In this document: in pieces, positions 46,601-60,961 of the stretch | Numbering within the stretch: the stretch's first letter is position 1 | Layout: every line of letters begins with the position of its first letter | Source: Candolleomyces eurysporus | Taxonomy: Eukaryota > Basidiomycota > Agaricomycetes > Agaricales > Psathyrellaceae | Direction: 5' to 3' | DNA length: 64,000 bases | Assembly (NCBI GenBank): GCA_027579435.1 | Contig: JANBPK010001056.1 | Location: 1 to 64,000, forward strand | Notes under the pieces: generated by a model | Databases searched by the model: none | The model's input: only the letters and a program-made list of their open reading frames with translations | What the model was told of the DNA's origin: nothing | Program-made: the position numbers and the translations under genes

Positions 46601-47988
46601 CCACCGATACCATAACCGCCACGTGGTCGGATCGACGGAAGAAAGACAACCCTGACGAAGTTGACTATCAGTCTTTTATCCTCCGACGTACACCCCCGTT
46701 CCTCTATCGTTACCGGTATAAGCAACACGAGTTCTCCGAGGATCCTGTTCGTGCACGGTGGTCCTTCGCCTGCAATGCAGTGCTTCACCAGGTTCAGGCG
46801 AAGATGTGGTCCAGACAGTTCTTCGAGCGGAGGTTCAACGACAGGAAGCGGTTTGTGGAGTTGTCTGTGAGGGATCTGGTTGTTTCCATGGGGCTTACAC
46901 CTCAGAACCCTTTGTCGACGGCGGAGAAGCAAGAATTGGATTATCTGCGGCGTGATCTTGACCCATCAGAGGCACGGTTTTACCATGCACTTGCTACTTT
47001 CGAGATCCAAAAGCTGCCTTGGCATCCGTAAGTTCTACTTATTCCCCTCTTGTACTCATCCCTCACACCTTCTCTCTTCGATACAGAGCCTGGGGCTGCG
47101 ATTGGTGCGAACGCCGAATAACAAAATGCCGAATCATGTGCCTTCACTGCATGTCCGACGATCTCTCTGACAACATTGACCTATGCGGGGTCTGCATGGA
47201 CAGAATGCCAACCAAACGGGGGTTCAGCCACGACGTCTCGCATCCGATGGTGAAAGTGGAGCAGACGTTGCACGATTTCCACTTCTCTCGCGTCGTGGAA
47301 GCGGCCAAGTCTACACTAGAGAGGGCCAAAGGGTTGCTGCGAAACGTTGAGTCGGCACTGCGTGGCGAAGATTCGGCCGCTTTTGCTTTGACAAGCCCAA
47401 GGAGTTCGAGGGGGTCTGGATCGACCGGAGCAGAACCTATGGACCCTAAGGACCTCATCGCTTGTGCCTGTTGCAGAAGGCCAGTGACGACGCCGTGCTG
47501 GGCCTGTGTGACGTGCAGTGAGTATTCATTCTAGACAATTGCGCTTGATCTTTTCTCAACTGAATCTGGTAGCTCGCGATACTTTCGTATGCCAGGAATG
47601 CGACCGAAAAAGGTTACCTGCACTGCTAGACGGTCCATCTCCCAGCCATATGACTTCTCACCCGCTAGTTCGGATACGAGACAGTTCTATTGCAGGGCAA
47701 AACGCAACGACTGAAGAGAAATTAGCGGCGCTGCAGCAACGTCTTGTCAACCTCGAGCATAAAGTGGCTGATGGTCTCTCCGCTATCGACACCAAAGTGG
47801 AAGAGCGCCTGACGAAACTGGAGGCCAAGATGGACCATCGGTTTTCGGTGTTCGAGGCAACGGCAGAGGCGAGGTTTGATACGTTGGAAGCCTTGCTACG
47901 ACAGGTCGTGGCTCAAACTTCCGCCCTCCCATCGATGTATGGTCAGGTTGTCAGGGAGCATGTTAAAAGTGTATATTTTGGGAAGTGA
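43615..47988 (+). CDS. EF-hand and Cys-rich (ZZ-like) multidomain protein
   Basis: Twelve exons were chained in phase: about 43615-43846, 43905-44019, 44073-44218, 44273-44832, 44883-44909, 44968-45308, 45370-45730, 45792-45948, 46005-46066, 46120-47027, 47087-47517 and 47573-47988. The N-terminus is incomplete or misplaced because no ATG fits at 43615. A helical N-domain (SDIKACGSACDAYLKK, then VYENRLAEFCAVF) resembles adaptor-type helical domains common in Agaricomycetes. A coiled coil, a Ser/Pro linker and an EF-hand loop (DDDGTGFVSVKE) follow, then TWIAFWAVGWQ. A beta-rich region (NPIQGTWTGHCSRREGEENV) precedes Cys pairs (CDWCERRITKCRIMCLHC, then DLCGVC and CACC) of ZZ type. The C-terminal coiled coil carries VRNLE-type heptads. 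The last exon is copied at 52108. Calcium and zinc binding are plausible, the role unknown. Confidence 0.7.
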
Positions 47989-48230
47989 AGCGCGCCGTAA
48001 ATATAATACAACCGTGTTTGTATAGACTGTTTTGAACATTCCTTGACAGGAGTAGGAAAGACCGTAGTAGGCGAAACGTTCTCGAGATAATGGTATTATC
48101 AGTACAAAGAAAAAGTTCAAGAGCAGAAATATGTAAACAAAAAAAACAACCTCTTGAGAAAGTACACTTGAACATGGGCTATTTTTGCTAGCATCACAAT
48201 CCATGAATCCTGCCGCACCACCCTTAATCA

Positions 48231-48924
48231 TTAATCAAGATTCACTCCGTCGAGAATGGGTGCGAATGGATCAGGTTGAGCAGGGTTCGAGTCATACTCC
48301 GTCAAGTTCCTCGCATAGTCCACGAGTTCTGGGTCGAAGTGAACTCTGGCGAACTCTGCAGCGAGGTCGAGGCCTGAAGTGATACCAGCCGAACTCCATA
48401 TCTTCCCGTCTCTCACAAATCTCTTGTCCCCAACCCATTTAACTTTCCTATTCAAACCCCTCGTCTCGACCAAATACTTGAGTGCGACCTTGTTGCTTGC
48501 TACACGGACGCCGTCGAGAAGTCCGGATTGAGCGAGGTAAATGGAGCCGGTGCAAACGGTGAGCAACCCTTTGAGGGTCGAAAAGCGTTCGTGGATGAAG
48601 GAAGAGCATTTCTCAGAAAGTCGTGCAGATAGTGCGGGACCGGGGATGAGCAGGTAATCGAGGGGGGGGACAACTGGTGAAGTTCACAGTGGGGATGTGT
48701 GGGGGACCAGCCGATCCAGAGACTGGGTTGAGGTTGCCCTCGGATGAGATGTAGTGCCAGTTGATTATGGGGGCCTTGGCACGTAGCGACTCTGTGGCGG
48801 CCGGCATCTGCATCATAGCATGGCTATGGCTGTTGATGTAGTCGACTGAGCCAACTGCATCGAGCCATTGATACCCTGGGATCAGGAGGACTCCGAAAGT
48901 GATGTTTTTGGGGGAGAAAAGCAT
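48231..48924 (-). CDS. DJ-1/PfpI family protein, copy A
   Basis: Single-exon gene of 230 residues if one base is removed from the eight-G run at 48662-48669. As written, the frame shifts after FTSCPP. The start MLFSPKNITF is the ATG shared with copy B. The fold is seen in VLLIPGYQWLDAVG at the N-terminus, DYLLIPGP, and the nucleophile elbow LTVCTGSIYLAQSGLLDG with Cys124. KIWSSAGITSGLDLAAEFA follows, as in AraC-type glutaminase-like domains and isocyanide hydratases. The residue pair after LLDG is ASNK where many relatives have ATTHW, so a canonical His is absent. The enzymatic reaction is unknown. There is no DNA-binding domain and no signal peptide. Confidence 0.8.
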
Positions 48925-49693
48925 GATGGTTTTTGGTGCGTAACCCGTCAAGTACCAGCACCCTTTTATATGCCGTGAAAAAAGATCCAGTCAAAGGGGT
49001 TTTTCGGAACTCATGTTCCCACTGCCCATAAGGGACGAGGTGGGCTGCGCACGAGTCGTAATGAAAGCGAATAAGGATGGGTCAAGTGACTTCGAGCATA
49101 CGCCATTTGAGAAGCGACATGGACATGAGACTTCGATTTCCATCAGATGGTGTCCGATGTTTCAAGGGGATAATTGGGGGATAATGGGGAATAGGTGCGT
49201 CGACGTGCAGCAATGGATATTCGGAAGCGCTACTCGCGCCTGGTTAACCCTTTGAAGATGCGATGAGTTGGAAACCGGACTCTGCGAAAGTTGATATCTT
49301 CCTCCCCGATCGAGGGAGTGAGTGACCCACCCAGAGGAGCATGGGAGGTACTTCGCCTCCTGTTGTCATAGAAAAGCGTGGTTGCGGATCACGTTCGTCA
49401 GAACCGCAGCAGACATTGACATGCTCCGGGAGGTACCAGCACGAAAATGGCCGGTAGTCTCGATAACTTGAAGAACAATTGACCAAAGGTCACAACAAAG
49501 GAGAGTGCGACGGCAGTCCCCTTTAGAAACGACAGGTTGAGCTTTAAGACGCCATGTCTGAATTCTTTCCCGCTTATCTGGAGCTCAATATACTCATAGG
49601 CTGGAAAGGGCTGATGGCTGAAGCCGATGAGTCTGGACAATAGACTTCCAGATATCGTCATCCAATTCTTGAGTCCCGCGGGTTAGAATACAA
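48925..49693. other. intergenic between DJ-1 copy A and F-box copy A
   Basis: No gene. It is collinear with 53320-54308 in unit B, with scattered matches around 49090-49340 (for example GAGAAGCG..., ...CAGATGGTG and the GGTGCGTCGACG block), which shows it belongs to the duplicated segment. Confidence 0.5.
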
Positions 49694-51536
49694 TCAGCTG
49701 ATACGTCCTGCAAAGACATGAGGAAACGGATATTCACCCTGAATTTGAGGATATCGAACAACTGCGATGATATCCCAATGGTACTGCCACCTAGAGCAAG
49801 TTGAACACGCACGAACACTGGCGATAAGCGGTGCTTTCCAGTTGTCAAGGAGAAGTTCAGCTCGCTTTCGAAAACGAAAGATAAACCCCATCGGGATTGG
49901 CTCCTGAGGATTGGCAAGTTCGCGGAGGAAGTACGGAATGCCACTACTCTAGAAATGAAATTGAGCTGCTGAGTACTGGGAAAGGAACGAAACGTGAGCT
50001 TACAATCAAAGCTTGAAGATCCAGCTTGCTGAAATCCTGTCGTTCCAGAGCGTTCAAAGTCCGGTGTAAGGACAAGAGAAGAGTAATCCGTTTGAATTGC
50101 CTTTCTTCGCTCCGTATCCAAACGGGATACCGTTCAAGCGTGCGACTCCACCGCGTGAAGAGATTCATCATGGAGTGAAAGCCTTCGGGAGGTGTAATCG
50201 GGTTGTCCGGATTCGCGAGCCACCGCTGAAGGTTTGGTAAAACCAAGGAATCTCCAATGATGGGCGGGAGCTGAAGGATTAGGCGCAGCTCTTCCAGTCG
50301 TCGACCCTGGCCATGCAAAGTTGGACCTTCCATCCTCTCCTGCATCAGGTGCTTGAGCGCTTCTGGAATCCCATTATCATCTCTTCCTGCCACTGATTCT
50401 ATGAGGAACAAAGTCAGGATCTTGAGTTTTGGCAACACGAAGGAGCCGGGGCGATTGGCACAAGGAACAAGCTCCAGCAAGTGCTCCTTTGCCATGACTT
50501 GTATCGCCAGCTCTGTGAGATTGGGACATAAGGACAACATGGTCCGGAAGGCGTCCACTTGATCACCCGCCCTGTTCAAAATCAAACGGTCGAGAGAGCA
50601 GCCCGACCTGCGAATCAGTCGGATGATGGTGCCGTACACGGCGGGGAAGTCCCTGTGCCCCCAGCGTATGTCTAAGTCACGCAGCATGGGTAAGGTTAAC
50701 TGATCCAGGTGCTGTTGAATGAGGAGTACCGCGATAGAAAAGCCAAATCGCAAGGTGTGAATGTTGGTGGCTGATAGGATATGGGAAGGAAATTGGTCGG
50801 TGTCAGTCACAAAGCAAACAATTACTCGAAGTTCCCTGGATTGGGAGTCGGCCAACTTCTTGTAGTGGTCTCCGGTGTGATCACGGAAGGTCTCGAGTTG
50901 GGCCCATGGGAGGTTGAGTGCGGGGGTAGGAGCTCTAAGCGTTACATGCCGAAGTCGGGGAGCGAATGAGAAGCAGTCGATAGGGCCACTCCAGTCACCG
51001 GACTCTATTGGCCCGGAGAGGACGAGCTCTAGCTTTGACAGCAAGAGCAAATTATCCTGGATGGGAGCAAGGGCGCCCACTGCATCCAACGGCACAGAGA
51101 GACCGATCTCTTGCCAGCGATGGGATTCTTCGACAAGCACCGAAAGGGCAGTCAGAAGACAGGCCCGAGTACTGTCAAGAAACGCTGGACTCCGAGCAAA
51201 ATTCTCGTAATCCAGGTGGAATGATATGGGGAGGGTTCCTGAGCGATGTAGGCGTTCTTGAAGCCATTTCTTGAGATTAGCGGTCTCCGCAGAGGGCACT
51301 CTTCGGGCTGGGATGGTAATTTGAGGGATCCTCGTCCATAGTTGTGGGGAAGCCATGACAGTGGACCTCCATCGTCTACACACCAGACGCAGGTTGTCTA
51401 GATGTTCGTGCCCGACGAAATAGAAGATGCGCTGCCAAAGTTCAGCTGGAAGGTATATGGGCTCGTATTTCTCGTCGTCAGGTCGCACTTTCGAACGGCT
51501 GGGTCCCCTCTTGAAAAGAGAACGACCTGGTTTCAT
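49694..51536 (-). CDS. F-box protein, copy A
   Basis: Probable substrate receptor of an SCF ubiquitin ligase. Exon 1 is 51536-50004, the intron 50003-49949 (55 nt), and exon 2 49948-49694 ends in a TGA. The N-terminal F-box is YLPAELWQRIFYFVG followed by DNLRLVCRRWRSTVMASPQL. The rest is a chain of degenerate leucine-rich repeats (for example LRLVC, LSKLELVL, LRDLDIRW, LTELAIQ, LEELRLIL) and no other domain. It has 595 residues. The C-terminal 35 codons may be in the wrong frame: copy B and an alternative frame to 49594 share a LGGSTIG.../TWKPIIRTHRL-type ending. Copy B at 54309-56237 is decayed. Confidence 0.8.
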
Positions 51537-51864
51537 AGATACTGAGGCCCTGGAAGAGGTTGCTGACGGTGGCGTTGAGGAAAGATTCGGAGTTTGAACA
51601 CTGTACCCTTACATCATATTCTTGCGGCAATTATCTGTCAGGACATAGAGACCATCAAGGCTGAGAACACAAGTCAGAGGCGTCTTCGCTTTACATTTGT
51701 ATCGTCATGCAGCCAGGTACAGGTAGAAAGTATAGGGATCCAAAGGTGCTTGAACGTCGAAGGTGGGAAATGGACTTGCATTTATCCTTCCTTACTGGTG
51801 CTATATGCTCCCCCGCTGCGCTTCCACGGCTCATATATCATACCTGGTAGGGCAATTCCATGGA
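51537..51864. other. intergenic upstream of F-box copy A
   Basis: 5' flank of the F-box gene inside unit A. It is collinear with 56238-56648 of unit B but weakly similar. No element was recognised. Confidence 0.4.
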
Positions 51865-52012
51865 CTATGGAGAGAAACATCGCCCAACTCACCACTCAGT
51901 TAACCTCCGACACAGTCCTAGCCTATGGACCTGCTATCAACATGGACTCAATCAAAAACGTCCATTCCGGCTGTCCCTGCTCTCCACAACTCGAGTGTAA
52001 CGCCCTGATTCC
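51865..52012 (-). pseudogene. PRP43 3' fragment at the duplication seam
   Basis: Read on the minus strand this matches the penultimate coding exon end of PRP43 (56894-57010), including the CTGTGTCGGAGGT block encoding TVSEV and the GGACAGCCGGAATGG block encoding GQPEW. Several indels and stops interrupt it. The exon's 5' part is absent. It is the right edge of duplication unit A. Confidence 0.8.
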
Positions 52013-52107
52013 AGGGCTCTGGTTGCTTGGGGCATCTTGTTTAATTGGGTACATGTGATGTACAATGTGTAAAAAAGTACTGAACGTTCAAGTATGGTCT
52101 TCACTTG

Positions 52108-52360
52108 ACTGGGTCAGCCCGCGATACTCTCGTACGTCATGAATTTGGCTACTTGTTCTTCTAGACGGCTCATCCCACCCACAAGTCTCACCCACCAGTC
52201 AGGATACGAGAAAGCGTTAGTACAAGGCAAAATGCAGCTACTAAAGAGAGATCAACCGCACTGCAACAACGTCTTGTGGACCTCAAACGCAAAGTAACTG
52301 ATGGACTCTCCGCCATCAAGGCCAAAGTGGGGACCGCTCGACAAGATCCAGAGGACTGAA
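52108..52360 (+). pseudogene. broken copy of the EF-hand gene last exon
   Basis: It parallels 47565-47820. GTCAGCCCGCGATACTCTCGTA matches the acceptor and first codons (ARDTFVC), then come CGGATACGAGA-type and CTGCAACAACGTCTTGTGGACCTC-type blocks encoding LQQRLVNLE. Frameshifts occur and the rest of the gene is missing, so it cannot be expressed as that protein. Confidence 0.8.
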
Positions 52361-52624
52361 AACCATGCGTCTTAGGCGGTGCGGATAAAGTACATCGTAG
52401 TCATAGGACACCGTGTGTGTATATATCGCTTTCGACATTGTATTTACGGGATACGAAAAGACTTTGGCTGGCGTGACATTCACAGAAAATGATACTACAA
52501 GTACNAAAAAAAGCGTAATCGGGAAGAAATGAGGAGACATACTGGGAAAGTACACTGGAAGATGGTACTCAAAGGGCTCAAATTTACCGCATCGTATCAA
52601 TGAATACATTCTGCTGTGCGAACC

Positions 52625-53319
52625 TTAACCAAGATCCACTCCGTCGAGAATGGGTGAGAATGGGTCAGGTTGAGCAGGGTTCGAGTCATACTCCGTCAAA
52701 TTCCTCGCAAGGTCCACGAGTTCTGGGTCGAAGTGAACTCTGGCGAACTCTGCAGCGAGGTCTAGACCTGAAGTGATGCCAGCCGCGCTCCATATCTTGC
52801 CATCCCTCACAAATCTCTTGTCCCCAACCCATTTAACTTTTTTTATTCAAACGGCCCGTCTCGACCATATACTTGAGTGCGACCTTGTTGCTTGCTACAT
52901 GGACGCCGTCGAGCAGTCCTGTTTGAGCGAAGACGACGGAGCCGGTACAAACGGTGAGCACCCCTTTAAGAGTCGGGAAGCGATCGTGGATGAAGGAAGA
53001 CAGTTCGTTAGAGAGCAGTCGAGATGAGTTGGCACCGGGAACGAGCAGATAATCGATNGGGGGGACAGCTGGTGAAGTTCGCAGTGGGAATATGTGGGGG
53101 ACCAGCCGATGCCGAGACCGGGTTGAGGTTACCCTCGGATGAGATGTAGTGCCAATTGATAACGGGGGCTTTGGCACGAATCGACTCTGGGACGACGGGC
53201 ATTTGCATTACAGCGCGGCTATGGGTGTTGATGTAGGCGATTGGGCCAACTATATCAAGCCACTGGTACCCTGGAATCAAGAGGACTGCGAAAGTGATGC
53301 TTTGGGGAGAGACGAGCAT
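52625..53319 (-). CDS. DJ-1/PfpI family protein, copy B
   Basis: Paralogue of the 48231 gene, again intronless and 230 residues after two corrections at homopolymers. One is removal of the N at 53058 (SCPP joins IDYLLVPG). The other is one A fewer in the seven-A run read on the minus strand (T run near 52838-52845; NKK joins VKWVGDKRF). The shared start is MLVSPQSITF. The nucleophile motif is LTVCTGSVVFAQTGLLDG, followed by ASNKVALKYMVET and SAAGITSGLDLAAEFA. Apart from the homopolymer sites no damage is seen, which suggests a functional gene. Substitutions against copy A are spread over surface-like positions. Confidence 0.75.
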
Positions 53320-54308
53320 GATTGTTTCTGGAGTGTGACTTTCTGGTGTGCAACTCATCAAGTACGTTCAGCATTTGTATGTGGTGAAAGTTCGGAATTC
53401 ACGCACAAGGCCCGTCTTCCCACTACTCAGGAAAGGGACCGAAGGTCAAAGCTGAATGCGCACAGGTCGGAGCGAATTAGTCAGTGCTGGCTTTCGGGCA
53501 ACACGGAGGGAGGGTCAAGTGATGACAAGACCCCGACAACCCACACAAGCCCGCTTCCTGAAATCGCAAAAGATCGCAATTTTTTCCCGAATAATTGTTA
53601 TATCTTTTGCTTCATATCTGAGGGGCGGGTTAGTCGATGAGTTTTAACCTTCGTGAAGCGCTTTCTTTGGACCAGCTCCATAAGGTGGATANTTTTTCCG
53701 GGCCCGATCTTTTCCTTCTTCACGAGATATCTTATCGGAGACCGTTCGAACGAGCAAGTTTTATTGAATTTTTGAGAAGAGGTCTTGCAGCGGGTCGCAG
53801 GGGGTCCTGTGAGGACTTTGAGAAGATGTCATTCGAGAAGCGTCGTGAAGCTGATTTTGATCAGATGGTGCACGATGTCTCGAGGGAAATAACTGGGGAC
53901 AATCCATAATAGGGTGCGTCGACGAGGCACCTGGATATGCTGGAGAGGAATGCCGACTTAGTGAATCCTCTGAGGGTTCGGTGAGACCCGCAACTATGAG
54001 GTGGAAAGACAACGGCCCCTACGCCAAGAGAGGGAGTGAGAGATGTCCCCAGAGGATTGTAGAGTCTGTTGGTTGTTTCATGGAGTAGGATAGTTCCGGA
54101 CCATGGTTCTTCAGAACCGCAGCAAACACTGTCACGCTGGAGGTACTAGTACGAAAAAGGTCTTCTGTCTCCATTGCTCAAAGAACGACTGATCACAGGT
54201 GCAGCAAGGAAGAGCACCTGGTATGGATGGAAGGATCTTTGAGAAACGAGAGACGTTTAAATCTGAGATGTAAGGGTCATGGGGATCGTTTCGGAGTTCA
54301 TCTTGTGG
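53320..54308. other. intergenic between DJ-1 copy B and F-box copy B
   Basis: It is collinear with 48925-49693. An open frame at 53637-53909 with an N at 53692 beside a T run shows no domain, and its unit A counterpart is not open, so it was not accepted. Confidence 0.4.
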
Positions 54309-56237
54309 TCAGCACACGAAAACTGCTGGGAGGTCTGATAACTTGAGCCGATGAGTCCGGATAATGGGCTTCCAAGTATCTTCATCTGTTTCGAGAGTCC
54401 CCAAGTTAGAATACAATCTAGTACGTCGTGCGGAGATAGGAAAACACAAATACTCACCGTGCATTTGGGAATCTTGGATAATTGTAATGAGATTAACAGA
54501 ACTGCCACCTTGAGCGAGCCAAACATGGGTTAACGCTGGCTGTAAGAGGCGCCTTTCATTTGTCGGGGAGAGCTCCGGCTCGTTTTCTATATGGAAGATG
54601 AACTCCCCTGGGGTCGGCTCCCGAGGATAAGCAACTTCTTGAAGGAAGTGCAGAATGTCGCTGCTCTGGGAATGATAGGAGAACGGTGGAACTTGGCGGC
54701 TGAGTATACATGCAGGGGAAGGCATTGAGCTTACAACGATAGCCTGAAAGCCAAGCTTGCTAAGATCTTGTCCTCCCGGATGAATCAAAATCCGGCGTAT
54801 GTGAATGAGAGGAGTTATTTGCTTAAACACGTCTTCGTTCCGTATCCTGCGAACAGCCGCTTCAAGACCGGAACTCCACGTGGTGTATAGCTCAAGCATG
54901 GTCTAGTAGCCTTCGGCTGGTAAAATCGGGTCGTCAGGCTTTGCGAACCACCGCTGAGGGTTTTGTAAGGCCACGGGGTCTTCAGGGATGTCCATGTGCT
55001 GAAAGATGAAGTTTAAGCGCAGCTCTTCAAGGCGTTCAACCGGGCCGTCCTGGATTTAGAATTTCCATCTTCGCATGTACCAGCTCCTTGAGGGCTTCGG
55101 GAATCCCATAAACGATGTTAGGAACTTGAGTTTTGGCGACACGGAAGCGCCGGGGATATTTCTAAGAGGCACAAATTCCAGGTGTTCTTTTTGTATCGCA
55201 AGCTCCGTGAGGCCGGGACATAAGAGCAACACAACCCGGAAGTCGTCCATATCCTCATCATCTGCCCTATCCAAAATCAAACGATCGAGAGAGCAACCCG
55301 ACCTTCGAATCAGTCGAACCGTGGCATAATGAATGGCAATTGGAAGCTCCTGCACCCCAAGCATATGCCGAGGTGGCGCAACATCGATAATGTTAATTGG
55401 TCCAAGCGGAATTGAACGCGGCGTCCATGTGGAGGAACTCGAATCGCAAGGTTTGAATATTGGCTGTCGAGAGCATGTGAAGGGGGAATCGATCGGGGTT
55501 GGTCACGAAGCGATCGAGCATCCGAAGTTCCTTGGGTTGGGAGTCGACCAACGTGATACAGCGATCTCCAAGACGATCGTGTAAGGTTTTGAGATGGGCC
55601 CATGGGAGGTTCAGCGCTGGTTCAGGGGCTGTAAGCTTAACGTGTCGGGGTCGAGGAGCGGATGAAAAGCAGTGGATAGGGTGATTCCAATTACCAGATT
55701 CTACGGAAATGGTGAGCACGAGCTCGAGCTTCGACAGCATGAGTACCTTCCTCTTGATGGGTACAGGTACTACAGGTACATCCATGGCATCCAATGGCGC
55801 ACGGAGATTAATTTCTTGCCAGCGATATGATTGTTCCACAAGCACTGAGAGGACAGTTGGAAGACAGCCCCGGGTACTATCGAGGAATGGTGGGTTCGGA
55901 GTATGATACCGGTACTCCAAGTGAAGATATGGGGAGGGTTCCTGAGCGACGGAAGCGCTCTTGAACCCCTCTCTTGAGTTTTGCGTTCCTAGCTGAGGTC
56001 ATCCTCCAGGCTCGAATAGTAATTTGGGGAATGTTAGTCCACAATGGCGGATGAGCCATCACGATAGACCTCCACATTCTACACACCAGGCGCAAGGTGT
56101 GCAAACGTTCTGCGCAGACGAAGCAGAATATGCACTGCCGAAGTTCATCTGGAAGGGGTGGATATTGTGTTTCTCGTCGTCAGGTTGCACTTTTGCCTTG
56201 CTGAGGCGGTTCTTGAGGGCGGAACGACCTGGTTCAT
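54309..56237 (-). pseudogene. F-box protein, copy B, decayed
   Basis: Homologous to copy A along its whole length but in several frames. Breaks occur after the ATG at 56237 (an A run one shorter than in copy A), in the F-box (DDEKHNIHPF versus LPDELRQCIFCFV), near 55910 (PISSLGVP versus TPNPPFLDSTRG), near 55430 (HMDAAFNSAW versus QFRLDQLTLSML), near 55330 and near 55050. Not all lie at homopolymers. Still readable are TLRLVCRMWRSIVMAHPPLW, SVLVEQSYRWQEI and RLIRRSGCSLDRLIL. The C-terminal part (54899-54309) is open and resembles the end of copy A. Most likely this is a pseudogene of the local duplication. Confidence 0.8.
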
Positions 56238-56648
56238 GGGTGCTGGGGTCTTGGAAGAGGTGGCGTTGAGGAAGGATTCGGAGTCTGAACATCACACTCG
56301 CATCATATTCTTGAGGCAATTATGTCAGGACTACAGGCGGTGGCTTTTCAAAAACACACCATATTTCATCAAGATGCACCTCGTAGATGGGGATTGGTAG
56401 GAAAAAGACGGTCAGGGGGCTCGCCCACTTTCTTCTTTGAAGAGAATGATGAAAATCCGTCGGATGTCCGCCGCTTGTCTGTTGACACGGGGAAAGGCGT
56501 TGAACCTGGCAAGGCGTTGAGTGAAAATCAGAAATGGTTTCCGGGTATTATCGATTACATCCCATGTACAATAGACCAATGACCGCCTCCTAAGCTAAAG
56601 GAACAATGCTCTCAGGCAATACTATCGCGTACTACAAAGTCCGAGATT
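56238..56648. other. intergenic between F-box copy B and PRP43
   Basis: It holds the 5' flank of F-box copy B and the 3' flank of PRP43, both minus strand. No element was recognised. Confidence 0.4.
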
Positions 56649-59844
<3,196 letters not shown>

Positions 59845-60961
59845 TTTACGCCGTAGTCGGGTCGTCGCCTCAAAACAAACCCGAGGATCGATCGACCTTA
59901 TCCAGGTGGAAAATGATGGAACGGGAAAAGGCGTCGGAGCTAGAGAGACTTTTTCTTCACTCATCGAGAAATCTGCCTATCTTTTCTTTCTCAGGAGTGA
60001 GGTCACAAGGTCATTCGGCCACTGTTCTGTTCGGCGCTTGAGACTCCGGATCCGGCCCGGTAAGCGCTTAAGTTCGGCTCCCAAGCTCCGTGTGTACTTT
60101 GCAGTTCGGCCGAAGCACCCTGCACGCTTCTTCCAACTGTTTTGGGGTCGCTCGATCGTCCTTCCCGTCGCTCACAGTTTCTTCTAAAATATGGTTTTCA
60201 TTGATGGTATAAACATGCAACGGATATATGGGATATGTTATGAACGACAAACAACATCGCACAAACAACATCGGTGGTGGGTGATGTAATCGCTACGTGA
60301 GTGGGCGAGTACTGGGGTAGTGTGAATACACAGAGCGGGAAGGATTGGGGTCATTAGGCTACATAAGGGTGTGAGTGAGTACGTGAAGGCGGATAATGAA
60401 ATCCACGAGGTCTATATGAATGGGAGTTGGTTGGTGATAGGGTGGTGGTATGAGGAGTGTGTGAGCGGGGGGTAATATAGATAGTAGGAGTAGTCGGTGC
60501 GTGAGCCAAGGTGATGGGGGAGGAGAGTCGAGACTCAGGCAAGGGGGTTTTATATCTACGTCATCAAATGTCCATTCGTCAGGGCAGTACTTAGTAGAAA
60601 AGAAAGGTCGAAACTCGAACGAAGGATAACCGAATGAAAACGACGGAAAGCAAAAAAAGAATGAAACGTCGCATAGATGAATAGATAATATATCAAGAGG
60701 GAAGGAAAAGAAAGGGTGTCATAGAGCAGCCAGCAGCCAGCAACGCGAGGCGAAGGGAAACAGCCGTAAACCAGAACCCAAACTTGAACAGAAGACGAAA
60801 CGGAAGATCGAAAAAAGGGTCATGACGCATCGCATCTATAGAAAAGAACCAACCTAAAACGGCCGACATGATGTGTCAGTCAGTCTACCCAAAAACCCTA
60901 TGTTCCAAGAAATCACGAAAATCACGCACGTTTAGGCGGGATGAACTGTGCGAGGTGGCGT
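59845..60961. other. intergenic, purine/pyrimidine-biased low complexity
   Basis: It holds the PRP43 promoter side and the 3' flank of the next F-box gene. From about 60290 to 60830 the sequence is strongly strand-biased (GTGAGTG, GGTGG, then AAAGAAAGG and GAAGGGAAAC stretches). Long open frames here are low-complexity artefacts. No gene was recognised. Confidence 0.45.

Larger units (their letters stand above)
47573..52012. repeat. segmental tandem duplication, unit A
   Basis: Unit A runs from the last exon of the EF-hand gene through a DJ-1 gene and an F-box gene to a broken fragment of the PRP43 3' region (51865-52012). The same order recurs from 52108 to about 57012. Intergenic parts also match, for example the GGTGCGTCGACG block at 49194 and 53913. 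Unit A keeps the original left flank. Confidence 0.85.

Noticed and set aside
48280..48310. GGTTCGAGTC string resembling a tRNA T-loop
   Set aside because: It lies inside both DJ-1 coding regions (also near 52678) and no cloverleaf can be formed around it.
60354..60542. Thr/Ser/Pro/His-rich minus-strand open frame
   Set aside because: Low-complexity sequence with strand-biased composition; open by chance.
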